A stretch of 64,000 bases of DNA, taken from Astropecten irregularis (taxonomy: Eukaryota; Echinodermata; Asteroidea; Paxillosida; Astropectinidae). A model generated the notes under the pieces. It was given only the letters and a program-made list of their open reading frames with translations. It was not told the DNA's origin and made no database searches. Within the stretch, counting starts at the first letter, position 1. Each line of letters opens with the position of its first letter. The DNA lies in NCBI GenBank assembly GCA_963971285.1, contig OZ020263.1, forward strand, positions 6,324,001 through 6,388,000, written 5' to 3'. Shown here piece after piece: positions 24,194 to 35,974 of the stretch. Made by a program: the position numbers and the translations under genes.

Positions 24194-26978
24194 TGTCTGG
24201 AACTACAACTCCACCATCGTCTCCCATCCAATGCGCCCAGCCTACCATTCCCGAAACCGACTCGGAAGACGAAGTTTTCTATAGAGGATTGGCCCATAAG
24301 TTAGAAAGAAAACTCAGCCAAACCTTACTAGAAGGGACCATCTTGACCGGACCAGAAGACGATCATCCGCCAGCCAAGAAACCCAAGAAACCCAAGATCA
24401 ACAGCCACCAACGAAACCGCCTGTCGGACGAGGACTACCGGTTTGTCCGCGGACTCGCCCTTCCCCTTCAAGCGTTAGTTGCCAAGAAGGTATCAATAGA
24501 TCGTAACCTCCACCATTTGAGAACTGCGGTGGAGAAGGTGGAACAGTGCACTCTTTGAAGTGCCAATTTCCCCTTCCCACGCCTCCCAAAGGTCATGAGA
24601 TCCGTCAGGAAATCAAGACCACCTGGGAGAAGGTTCTCGCCAGTGCGGCCAAACAGCTGATCATAATCAGCCTTAAGCAGCACGAAGCCTGGAGAAGAGA
24701 AATTGATACTGACTTGACGGCAAAGCGTAAGGAGGCGGTGGAGCAGATCCGAGGGCATCTGGTGGTCCCCGAAGACTCCAAGACCGGGAATAGGCTGTTG
24801 ACCCACTTTCTTCGAGAGCGGCCAGTGAGAGGAGTCAAGAGAAAGAGAAAGCACTAGTAAACCTTCCGGCACCACCAAACAACCCAAACGGTTCTTTTCA
24901 GAGCCACAAAATTTCACGAAAAAATGGAAAATTGTCTGTTGTTATTATGCCCAGGAAAACCACAAACACAACCTTTTCCAATAAAAAGAGAAGAATAAAG
25001 GAAAAAACCCAAAAGATTTGTCCACCACCACTCAAATCTTAAACATAATCCTTTGCCACACAGCGGAAAAAATTGGTCCACAGCAGTGAACGTTTCATTA
25101 CCAACCTATCCACGCTATCACTCTCAGACTCTGAGAAGATTGCACTAGGTAAAGGTTTGAAATGTGTTCCTACACCACCCAAACCAACCCGTTTGTCACT
25201 TATTCATGATATCCATAAATATCAAAGACGTATGAGAATTGCATTTTTAATGCAACACAAAGTTCACAAACAGCGGCCTTTCAAACCACCATCTACATGG
25301 CTCCCCCAAACCACTCAGAATAATATTCTTGAGAACTATTTGGAAGCCAACAAGATGGAACTAGCCCACTTGAGACTTAGACATTCTCCCACAAACATGA
25401 ACCAAGCTGAATTATCAGCCATTCGCAAACTTAAAAACAACCCATCTGTTGTAATTAAGCCATATGATAAAGTATTTGCATCATGAACCGAACAGACTAC
25501 CTTAAAGTTGGTTTCAAACACCTCAGTTCCCACCACTATGAACCATGGGACAGAGACATGACCATCGAAACCACACAAAAGGTCCATAATGTCCTCGTAC
25601 AGATGTATTGCAACCACACAATTGACAAACAAACCTTTGCCTATCTTGATCCTACCTCGCAACCCACATCCTGCCCGACAATGTATTTTCTACCAAAAAT
25701 ACACAAAACACCTCCACAAGGTGAACCCTTTGTCGGCAGACCCATCATTAGTGGTTGTACGAGCCCAACGGCCAAGATTTCAGAATTTGTGGATTATTCC
25801 CTTCTTCCCATTGTCTCCGCCCAACCCACCTATGTCAGAAATACTTCTGATATTTTACGGAAACTAGAAGAAAAACACTTCCCACAAAACTCACTTATTG
25901 CGATCATTGATGTTGTCAGTATACCAATATCCATCAAGCAGAAGCAATCCGATCGGTATGCCAAGCCTTTGAAAATTCCAACCACAACTATGCTATCACC
26001 AAACCCCCATCCACATACATCCGTCAACTCCTAGAACTTGTTCTAGGCCATAATTTCTTCCAGTTCGGAGGCCAATTCTTCCGACAGAAGATAGGATGTG
26101 CCATGGGTTCTGTAGCTAGTCCAGAAATTTGCGATATCACACTACATGTTTTTGAGAAACAGATCTCAACACTCACGAACAAAATCCTTTTTGGGGCACG
26201 TTACCGAGATGATATACTTATCATCTACAATGGCTCTCTGGATTCATTCACCCATTTTGTTCACCATCTGAATCAATTGCATTCCACCCTCAAATTTACT
26301 TTTGAGGCATCTGAAACTTCCATCACCTACCTGGACCTTACCATTTTTAAAGGTCCACGTTTCTCAAATACGGGTACCTTGGATACTAAAGTATTCACCA
26401 AACCCACAGAAACGTATCAATATCTAGATCGCTCTTCATCCCACCCTGAACATGTGTTCCATGGATTCATCAAAGGAGAAATCCTTAGATATATCCGCAA
26501 CACTAATAATGAAGACGATTTCATAAACAAGGTACAAAGTTTCAAGGATAAACTACTGGACAGAGGCTACACCCCAGCCGAAATCCACCAAACCACGCAA
26601 ACGCTGGATTTCTCCCAACGAAATTCACTGATTCACAAACAAAAAGTGAAAACCACCCATGGACTACCTCTTGTCTTTTCCACCACTTACAACCCCCATG
26701 TGAAACCCACGGATATCAAGCGAGCGCTCTTGAAACACTGGCATCTTATCGCAGGCAACCCATATTTACAGAGAATTTTTCCAAAACCTCCATTTATTGC
26801 CTTTAAGAAAGCCAACAATGTTCACAAAGAACTCATCAGAGCCAAACTCAACCCACAGAGAGATGACCCATCTTTCATTGTTGAAAATGTCAACCCACAG
26901 GAAGATGACGAATCTTCCACCGCTGACATTGACGAAGTTCTAATTGATATCCTTACTTCACTAATCGATGAACAGTAA
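24194..26978 (+). pseudogene. Penelope-like element reverse transcriptase, frameshifted
   Basis: The likely start is ATG at 24194 (MSGTTTPPSS), just inside the left repeat. The N-terminal extension is charged (KKPKKPK near residue 56, KRKRKH near 24840) and has no recognised enzyme domain. The RT region runs from about 25073, with fingers motifs NLSTLSLSD and VVIKPYDK, then FLPKIHKTP and GRPIISGCTSP. Motif A (IAIIDVVS) is at about 25895-25920, KIGCAMGSVASPEI at about 26086, and the catalytic YRDD at about 26203. The thumb contains LKHWHLIAGN. Frame breaks occur near 24555, between 24857 and 25073, near 25469 and near 25918. After the thumb only ~60 acidic residues remain, without a GIY-YIG nuclease. 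Confidence 0.85.
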
Positions 26979-27030
26979 GCATCCTTTGGTTGAAAATGTC
27001 ACATGGATCCATATCTGAATGAGTACACCA

Positions 27031-27343
27031 CGTACACAATTTTTGCAATCTCATGAGTTCCCACAGCAACTCATAAACCAATACCCTTTTAGCGGCTGAT
27101 GAGTCCGTGAACGGGCGAAGATGCATTCCCGCTTATGCCCTGGTATACAACCCCCACCCAACCCCCTTGCTTGGGTACTGTTTGTTTTGGTTCGCACACT
27201 AGCGTTGACGACATTTTTATTCCCACGGGTAATAAACGCACGAGAGAATACACTATATGAATAAACCCATTGTTTTATTCTAGTCAAACTATAAGAGTAA
27301 TGGTCTCTGGATGGGATAGGGCCACCGTTCTCCTCATTCAACA
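27031..27343 (+). repeat. Right terminal repeat of the Penelope-like element
   Basis: Inverse of 23848-24190. The outer edge 'gttctcctcattca' abuts block B copy 1, whose paralogue at about 33606 reads 'aacaacattttg' instead. Confidence 0.85.
27088..27136 (+). ncRNA. Hammerhead ribozyme (right copy, plus strand)
   Basis: AGCGG / CTGATGA (27096-27102) / stem II GTCCG-TGAA-CGGGC / GAA core (27117-27119) / minimal stem III around TGCA / TTC cleavage triplet ending at 27128 / CCGCT. It differs from the left copy in the stem II loop (TGAA versus TGAC) and in the first stem III pair (G-U versus A-U). It is sense to the RT, so it could process element transcripts. Confidence 0.92.
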
Positions 27344-29379
27344 TTTTGAAAGAACTCTTGCCCCCAAAAAATAACATCTTAAGGTTCGTAATCTTGCTTG
27401 AGTTTGATGGAGTGATAAAGGTATAATGATATACTTTGATTTGCAAGATAATCCACTATCGGTAGTCAAGCACAATCATCAGAAAGAATTGATGGAAACA
27501 AGACGTTTAATTAGCAGATTAATAATACTGATTCACTGCCTTTCTGTTGACATTTCTGATCACCACTTCCATATTGTACAGCAAAATTGTGGTAATATCT
27601 TATAAATTTCAGGTAATTATTTTGGCTGATGAGCAGTATGCAGCAGTTTATTACTTGAAATACAGTAGGAATATGCATATAGCGCTATCATAAACTCCAC
27701 GTACATTTTGCTTTCCTAAACCTTTGCATCTAAACTAAGTACAATCAGCATAGTGTACGTATTTCATGAACATTCCAAGTTTCAAGTAGTTATACAATGG
27801 AGGCCTATATAATTATTCAATGTACACAACTTCAAATCGGTTTTGAAGCACGACGCACACGAGAGCTATCTGTAGAGGCCGTTTGTTCAGCACGTAGCTC
27901 ATGGGGTGCGGCAAATTGTTGCTGCGTTTTTTGCATCAAGAGATCGCGACCGGAGGCAAATATCCAACGTGTTTGATGTTTGTCGCCTCGCGAGGCAGGA
28001 ATCTCATCCTGTTCGCCAGTCGTAAGAATCGGGCTGAGCTGGTTATATTCAACTAGCCAATAGAAAAGCAGGACGTGTTCACGCCAATCACGTGATATTA
28101 AAGGGTGCGGTGCCTGATGGCAGACGAAACGGTAAAATTCGCCCCTAATCGCAATTTTACTTCAATCGCAAGAATAATGGAATTGCTATAAAAATTGGGC
28201 TGTTTGATTCTGAGGGGGTCGGGCACAGGGGCATATCCGAGCATTCTTTGGGCATTTAATGGATTATAATACATCTAATCTTTGCTCACATTATGTTATT
28301 GAATAGATAGAGAGTCTATCCGTTCAATTCTAGCCATGGTTGGCCCCTCAATCACCAATCAAGATACAAACATGCGACAAAAACTGCCAATCATTTTATA
28401 AGCCTTCTCCTCATATATTGAACTATGCACAGCAAAACTAGCAATAAATAAATGTAAGATCTTGCCACAGTTTCTCACATATTCTAGCGCGTATATATAA
28501 GTCGATAATAGACTGAGAATTTACGGACCCTACCATCAGGCACGTGCCCGGCTTACACCCCGCGGAGATTCACTGAGCAAGGCTTAACAAATTCCTAGAC
28601 ACTTCATCGTGAAAATACACATTATATTACATAGGTATAACGTATTGTTCACTTCATAGATGGCTCAATGAAGTCAATATTACCTCATTCAAGGCTAGAT
28701 TGTGCTTTGTATTCACGACCCCTATTGCTATAGACTTTCACCATGAAAATGCGTACAATTCTATATAAAAACTGCAAACTTATCCTTGTATAGTTGGCAA
28801 CAATGTGCATAATCGAAGGTTTTGGTATTCTCTTTCATTTTATTCTTACTTTTTCGGAAACTTTCGAATCTTATTAAAATAAAGTTCGTCAAAAATCCAA
28901 TTAGTCTGGTAATAATCACATGCAGTCTGAAGCAAATGTTTCAATAGATATATTCAAGAGTTGTTTTTTTTTGCTCTTTTATGCTACTGCATAGACGCAA
29001 AATTAAGAGAATCCGTATTTGTGCACATACGGGATACGAATGTACCTATAGAATCGATTCCAAAAATGATGTGCAAACGGGTGTTTGCTCGAGTAACCGT
29101 GATTCTATGGGTTCTTGGTACCTGTTTGAAAGGTGTGAGTGCCAGAATATATATTAGATGCTGACATCAAGTGGATGTACATGTAGGTAACTTAGCCATC
29201 ACCCATTTAAGCGTTGCTTAATGTATTGATTAATATCCTTATCAGGCCCAGACTCCCAGGCAGAACATTGAAATTAATAAAGAAAATAGTGACACCTTGA
29301 AGTAATTTTTACTTGAGTGTAATTCAGCAATTTGTAAGCAATTCATGACGATACCCGTTTGTCTGTATCCTTCGAACGG
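27344..29379 (+). repeat. Block B, copy 1
   Basis: About 2 kb aligning in order with 33603-35696. Its first ~250 bases (from 'aacattttgaaagaactctt' to 'catttctgatcacc') also match block A copy 2 at about 17300-17540. The middle contains promoter-like sequence and a GGCACGTGCC module. No coding exon recognised. Confidence 0.85.
28060..28120 (+). promoter_or_regulatory. Promoter-like segment in block B copy 1
   Basis: Two CCAAT boxes (AGCCAATAGAAAAG, CGCCAATCACGTG), an E-box CACGTG and a degraded TATA-like GATATTAAAGG within 60 bases. The same arrangement is conserved in copy 2 with a better TATA. No transcript can be seen from sequence alone. Confidence 0.4.
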
Positions 29380-29389
29380 CAATATTATA

Positions 29390-32300
29390 TAATAAACCAA
29401 GGGCACCCTGGTATACTAATGAAATAAGGCTTGAAAAAAGGAAAAGGCGTAAAGCGGAAATGAAATGGAAGAAAAGTCACAAGGACACCAACTGGAAGGA
29501 TTTCAAACATGCTCGTAATAAGACCCTGTACATGATGATTAAGTCTCATCATGATTACTCTTCTAAACTCATTTCTGATTGTGGTTTGGATCAGAAAAAG
29601 CTATTTAATGTCACTAAATCATTGATGAATATGAAGAAATCTGCTTTGAACTTACCTACACTCTAAAAAAAATTGGGTAAAATTCTTACCCTTTTGAGTG
29701 TAAAAAGGGAACATGGTTGTCGACTTGGGTAAACATTTTACCCAACTTTCGATGTGTAAGAATTTACACAGGCCTGTGTAAATTATAACCCAATATTGTG
29801 TAAAAATAGAGTTTACCCAGAAACAACAATGTTCCCTCCATCGCACAAAAGTTGGGTAAACCTTACCCAACCCAAATGTTACCCAGGTGTTGTGTAAAAT
29901 TCTTACCCAGATATTGTGTAAAATGTTCTTACCCAACACAGTTGTGCTATTCTTTTACCCTTTAGTTGAGTAATTTTTAGCCTGCTACTCGGTTAAACAA
30001 ATTAGGGGAAGAAAAGAAACACTACAATCATAACGTTATTTGATCAACTTATTCACACGTTACTGTGTTTTTATTCAACCTGAGCTCGTTTTTCTTAACA
30101 TAAAATCAACTTCTTTATATATTCTGATTAAGCTATTATTGTATGTAGTATTAGAATTATTTCAAATGATTTCTTAAACAACTGTTTCGGTTTCACATGC
30201 TTTTCAGTTGATTCACTGCTGTATAACATGGCTAATCAATCATTGCTTATCATCCATTTAAAAGTTCATGTCAGAAAAACGATCAGAAATCACCATGCAT
30301 TGATATTAAATTTCATAAAACACACTAGAGAAAATTAATAAATTTTGAACTGTAATCGTAAAACAAAACACTAATATTTGTGTTATGGAGAATAGTTTCT
30401 AAAATCCACAGAGGATGATAAATGATATAATTATTTTCTTTTCAAAAATAATCACAGATATTAACGATTGATAATAACACACACGTTATTTGGTCATTCT
30501 TTCACGGCATTGTGAGTATCAAATGAACAATTTGGTAAGTTTCTTTCACTACTCTGAATTTCTGAATGTCTGAAATCAATTCAAAACTGAGAGAAATTAT
30601 ATTAGGCCTACTGCTTGAAAGAGTTTTTCACAGGGGATGGCTTGTCGCTGATGACGAAGGTATACGGTCCGAGCTCTGCACTCCCCCAACTGCTTAGATG
30701 AACGGCTGGCTTCTGCTACGCTGGTTTATCTTCACATAGTCCTCAATGCCAATACCTTCGTAAAAATAAAGAAAATAATGACATGTTTAAATTGAATGCG
30801 ATATGAATTAGTGACTGTTCAACCTAATGGAAATGGAAAACAATGATGGCTTATGAACTAGCTAATGGTAGCAATTTCAGTATACAGTTTGTGGAAGCTA
30901 AGAAAATAGAACAAACAGATCACTGAATTACCTCTGAACACAGGAATCAAAGATTGACAACTCCGGCATGTCTCCGGCAGCTTTTCCACCGCCATCTTCT
31001 AACTGCAGCGTTAATGGTGATGATACACGATGGTGCGTTTTGAGCACACGTCAGCACACGGCACAAGCTTACCCCGTTCGGAGTACTGTTTACCATTTTC
31101 ACGTGCAAAACGTATTTTCGTATACGTCATCCGTGTAAAATAAGCGTCTTTTAAACCGGTTAATGGGTAAAAAGCTCCAATTCTACACTCGTCGATGTGT
31201 TGTTTGATTTCTTACCCTTTATTGGATAGATTTTTACCCTTTTGTTGTGCATCATATTTTACTCAAGTTGGAGGTACTGCAGAAAACGCCAGTTTGCCCA
31301 ACGTTGAGTAAAATGTTACACAACAGTTGTACCCAACAGTTTTACACAACAAAAAAACATGATTTTTTTACCTTTTTTTTTAGAGTGTAGTCATCTAGAC
31401 CCAACAGTATTTGTACAGAATTTTGGCTCTTATTTTCAGAACAAGATTGCTTCAATTTGTGATAACATCCAGTGTCGCATCGATAGTGATGCAAGTTTTA
31501 ATTCTGATTCCTTAAATAAATCCATATCCTCCAGTAAATGTTCAACCGAATGCACCTTTGCTCAATTTGCACCACTTACCGATCATGACGTTAATAAGCT
31601 GATGTTTAACTTAGGCAGGAAAACATGTGACTTGGATCCTATGCCAACCAGTCTTGTCTTTGACTCATTGGAAGTTTTATTACCTGTCATAACAAAACTT
31701 GTGAACCTCTCACTTAGCACTGGTGAATTCTATGAAGAATGGAAGCTAGCCCTAGTAAAGCCAATCTTTAAGAAACCTGAGCACGATATTAATTTCGAAA
31801 ATTGTCGGCCAATTAGTAATCTGAACTATATCTCTAAATTAATTGAAAGTGCAGTTTCAGCACAACTTACTCAGTACCTTAAATTTCACAGTTTGCTTCC
31901 ATCATTGCAATCAGCTTACAGGAAGTTTTACAGTACTGAGACTGCACTGTTGAAGATTAAGAATGATCTGCAAGTATCAATGAACAACCAGAAGGTTTCT
32001 TTCCTGGTTCTTCTTGATATGAGCGCTGCATTTGATTCCATTAATCATCAGACCTTTTTTAATGTACTTAAAACTCAGTTTTGCATTTAAAGTATAGCTC
32101 TGAAATGGTTTGAGTCATACATGTGCTCCAGGAAACAAATGGTAGTTGTTGAGAATGTACGTTCAACAAAATTTGATGTGATATGGGGAGTACCGCAAGG
32201 GTCCTGCCTAGGTCCTTTATTGTTCACTATGTATACCAGTAGATTGATATCAGAAGTACACAGATTTCCAAATGTAAACTGTCATTTTTACGCAGATGAT

Positions 32301-33157
32301 ATTCAATTATATATTTCTTTCACAGCGAACCATACCAATGAGAACCATGCTATTGAAATACTACAGGATTGCATTCATTATGTATATTTTTTGGTTGTTA
32401 CAGAATAATTTGAAACTTAATGACAAGAAAACAGAGTTGTTGATTTGTGGTACACAGAGTCAGATATCGAAGTTAAATTGTAAAGAGTTAAGCGTAGTTA
32501 CAGCCCAGATAACGCCTTCAAGTCCTGTTAAAAATCTTGGAGTTTGGTTTAATTCAACTTTATCATTTGAGAAACACGTATCTGAAGTATGTAAATCTGC
32601 TTTTTATCATCTGTATAATATTAGGCGTATCCGTAAATACTTAACTAACGGTAGTACCGAGAAGATTGTTCATGCTTTCATTACAAGCAGACTAGATTAT
32701 TGCAACAGTCTCTTAACTTGGTTTACCGGAAACACAGTTAAACAAGCTACAACGTGTCCAAAATGCGTGTGCCAGGATAATATGTAATTCAAATAAATAT
32801 GCACATACAACACCCCTCCTCAAAGAACTACATTGGCTACCGGTCAAACAACGCATCACATTCAAAATATTACTCATCACATATAAGGCATAACACGGAC
32901 AAGCACCAACATACATAAGCGATATGTTAGTTATGAAATCACAACAACAATCGGCATATTCCTTAAGAAGCACTCGAGACACAACACTCTTACAACAACC
33001 TTCGGGAATCCCAAAAGCAACACTTGGGGAACGGGCTTTTTCATATGCAGCACCCAAATTATTGAATAAAATCCCACAGGATCCTAGGCAATTACAAACT
33101 TTGGGTAAATTTAAATCTAAGTTAAAATCGTTTTTGTATTGTAAAGCATTTAATTAA
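29390..33157 (+). pseudogene. LINE reverse transcriptase ORF, interrupted and degraded
   Basis: Reading in pieces: 29390-29656 encodes a basic pre-RT segment (APWYTNEI, KRRKAEMKWKKSH). 31390-32087 gives LVKPIFKK, the RT finger NCRPISNL and motif A LVLLDMSAAFDSINH. An in-frame TAA at 32088-32090 follows, then 32091-32408 gives VPQGSCLGPLLF and the catalytic FYADD. Frameshifts near 32385 and 32740 lead into KNLGVWF, SRLDYCNS and, after the latter, ELHWLPVKQRITFK (about 32826). A stop near 32894 precedes the C-terminal ERAFSYAAPKLLNKIP (about 33030). These blocks identify a CR1/L2-type RT; the copy is inactive. Confidence 0.85.
29659..31387. mobile_element. TA-target DNA element with CACTCTAAAAAAAA ends
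   Basis: 1729-bp insert flanked by TA at 29657-29658 and 31388-31389. Ends are CACTCTAAAAAAAATTGGG at the left and, inverted, CACTCTAAAAAAAAAGG at the right. Subterminal zones hold many short 'ttgggtaaa/tttaccc' and 'tgtgtaaaa' repeats in both orientations (29670-29990 and 31130-31370). The middle has no transposase-like ORF. Removing it with one TA keeps the LINE frame open across the junction. The TA duplication suggests a Tc1/mariner-like non-autonomous element. Confidence 0.8.
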
Positions 33158-33250
33158 TTTGATTTATTTTTTGTAATGCGCAGTAGAGTATATTCATATA
33201 GTAGCTGCGCAATATAAATGACCATTATTATTATTAATATTATTATTAAG

Positions 33251-33602
33251 ATATAAAGTGAGTGATCATGACCGAGCCCCAGTCACGGGTGGGCTCCAAT
33301 TTTTTTTTATAAGGCTCATAGTTTCTAATGTTTTAACCATTTTAAAGCCTTATTTGTGTGTAAATGCATAGATATAGAAATAGCAATGATTTTGTACTTA
33401 TTTCTTTCTTTTTTTCTTCTTTTTTTTTACGTCAGTTCGCCGCGCAAGGTACATGGATTTTCCCAAAGCCCAGCACGTGGGTCCAAACTGGAGCTAAGAA
33501 TACTGATTCCGGGTGCGAAAATCAATGTTAGCAGAGCAGAGTAGGCCTACATTGGTCCTACATCTTTGGATTATTTTCATAAACGAAAATAAATATATTG
33601 TA
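33251..33602. other. No recognisable feature
   Basis: Short spacer between the LINE tail and block B copy 2, with T-rich tracts only. Confidence 0.5.
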
Positions 33603-35696
33603 GGAACAACATTTTGAAGACCTCTTGCCCCAAAAGAATAATATCTTTGGTCGTAAGCCTGCTTACGTTTGATGGAGTGATAAAGGTATAATGATATACT
33701 TTAATTTGCAAGATAATCCACTATCGGTAGTCAAGCACAATCATTACACATCATAACTAATTCATGGAAAGAAGACTTTTGATTAGCAGATTAATAATTC
33801 TGATTTACTACCTCTTTGTCAACATTTCTGATCACCAAATAGCAAAATTCTTATAAATTTCAGGTCATTAGCTGATGAACAGTATGCACCAGTTTATTAC
33901 TTGAAATATCTTAGGCAGTAGGAATATGCATATAGCGCTATCATAAACTCCATGTACATATTGCTTTCTTAAACCTTTGCATCTAAACTAAGTAAGATCG
34001 GCAGAGTGTATATCTCATAAACGTGCCAAGTTTGAAACAGTTATAAAATGGAGTCCTGCATATTCAATGTACACAACTTCAAATCGGTTTCAAGCATGAC
34101 GCACACGAGAGCTATCTGTAGAGGCCGTTTCTTCAGCACGTAGCTTATCGTGTGCGGCCAATTTTTGCTGCGTTTTTGCCTCAAGAGATCGCGACCGGAG
34201 GCAAATATCCAACGTGTTTGATATTTGTCGCATCGAGAGGCAGGAATCTCACCCTGTCCGCCGGTCGTAAGAATCGGTCTGAGCTGGTTATATTTAACTA
34301 GCCAATAGAAAAGCATGACGTGTTCACGTCAATCACGTGATATAAAAGGGTGCGGTACCTGATGGCTGACGAAACGGTAAAATTCGCCCCTAGTCGCAAT
34401 TTTACTTCAATCGCAAGAATGATGGAATTGCTATAAACATGGGCTGTTTGATTCGGAGCGGGTCGGGCACAGGGGCATATCTGGGTATTCTCTGGGCATT
34501 TAATGGATTATAATACATCTAATCTTTGCTCATTATTATGTTATTGAATAGATAGAGAGTCTATCCGTTCAATTCTAGCCATGGTCAGCCCCTCAATCAC
34601 CAATCAAGATACAAACATGCGACAAAAACTGCCCATCATTTAATAAGCCTTCTAACCTTATATTGAACTATGCACAGAAATATTAGCAATAAATGAATGT
34701 AAGATCTTAACCACAGTTTATCACAGATTCTAGCGCGTATAGAAGCCGATAGTTAGACTGTGGAGTTACGGGTCTACCACGAGGCACGTGCCCGGCTTGC
34801 ACCCCGCGGAGATTCGCTGAGCGAGGCTTAACAAATTTCCAGTCACTTCACCGTGAAAATACACATTATATTACATAGGTATAACGCATTGTTCACTTCA
34901 TAGATGGCTCAATGAAGTCAATAATCTCATTCAAGGCTAGATTGTGCTTTGTATTCACGATCCCTATTGCTATAGACTTTCACCATGAAAATGCGTACAA
35001 TTCTATATAAAAACTGCCGACTTATCCTCGTATAGTTGGCAAGAATGTGCAATAATCGAAGGTTTTTGCATTCTCTTTTGTTTTATTCTTACTTTTTGTA
35101 TTCTTACTTTTTCTTTATATATAGAATCATCAAGAATATATAAAGTTCGTCAAAAATCCATTTGGTCTGGTAATAATCACATGCAATCTGAAGCAAAATG
35201 TTTCAATTGAAAAATTCAAGAGGAAATAAATGAAAATTTACTAAATGACATTTTTCTTTTTGCTCTTTTCTGCTACGGCATACAAACAGCATTCAGAGAA
35301 GCCGTATTCTTGTACATGCGGGATACAAATGTACCTATAGAATCGATTCCCCCCAAAAAATGATGTGCATTGTGCAAAGGGGGCGTTTGCTCAAGAAGTA
35401 ACCGTGATTCTTGATACTTGTTGAAAAGGTGTGAGTGCCAGAATATACACTGAATGCTGACATGAAATGGACGTATGATAACTTAGCCATCAGCCATTTA
35501 GACGTTGCTTAATCTATTGATTAACATCCTTATTACAAACATGGCATATAATGCATCAGTCCCATACTCCCAGGCAGAACATTTAAATTAATATAAAGAC
35601 AACAGTGACAGACACCTTGAACTAATTTTCACTTGAGCGTTATTCAGCAATTTGTAAGCAATTCATGACGATACCCGTTTGTCTGTATCCTTCGAA
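33603..35696 (+). repeat. Block B, copy 2
   Basis: Direct paralogue of 27344-29379; alignment ends at 'ctgtatccttcgaa' in both. The first ~250 bases again match block A at about 17300-17540. Small indels only. Confidence 0.85.
34310..34365 (+). promoter_or_regulatory. Promoter-like segment in block B copy 2
   Basis: AGCCAATAGAAAAG, GTCAATCACGTG and a good TATA box (GATATAAAAGGG at about 34340) in the same spacing as at 28060-28120. The likely start site would lie about 30 bases downstream, near 'ctgatggctgac'. Confidence 0.45.
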
Positions 35697-35974
35697 GCAT
35701 GCAGGCAAACGAATCAGAAACATTTTTATTTCATCTGAAAGATTATCAAACAACCCGGTGTGGCGTACATTACTAATCATATCGTACTCTACTAAACCTG
35801 ATAACCGAGTAACATTAGGACGATTACTTGGCTAAACGTTCAAATAACCGGAATTGTAATATCCGTAAGGTTAAAAAAATTGATAGCAGAAAAACCGAAA
35901 CGCAAATTTGAATCCTTCCACTCGATTTGGAAGAAAAGCACTAAGTGCGGACTGTGGAATACATTATTTCAACA

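Larger units (their letters stand above)
23848..27343 (+). mobile_element. Penelope-like retroelement with inverted terminal repeats
   Basis: About 3.5 kb: an inverted terminal repeat (23848-24190), a reverse-transcriptase coding region (24194-26978, plus strand, frameshifted) and the matching repeat at 27031-27343. Each repeat carries a hammerhead ribozyme. The right repeat's ribozyme is in sense with the RT and the left is antisense. Hammerheads in terminal repeats and pseudo-LTRs in either orientation are known for Penelope-like elements. No GIY-YIG endonuclease is recognisable on either side of the RT. A simple target duplication could not be found. Confidence 0.85.
29380..33250 (+). mobile_element. 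5'-truncated CR1/L2-like LINE, split by a TA element
   Basis: Starts abruptly after block B copy 1 without an endonuclease domain. It encodes the region before the RT, the RT core and the C-terminal domain, and ends in an (ATT)n-like tail at 33223-33249 after 'gcgcaatataaatgaccatt'. A 5' truncation and microsatellite tail are usual for this LINE group. The DNA element at 29659-31387 is inserted in its ORF. Confidence 0.85.

Noticed and set aside
24091..24558. 155-codon ORF starting inside the left terminal repeat
   Set aside because: Its first ~34 codons read through the hammerhead region and repeat on the antisense side; the ATG at 24194 just inside the repeat is a better start.
27344..35696. 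Block B copies as LTRs of one retrotransposon
   Set aside because: Two ~2-kb direct repeats flank ~4.2 kb, but the edges lack TG..CA, the interior is a LINE rather than gag-pol, and parts of the repeat also belong to block A.
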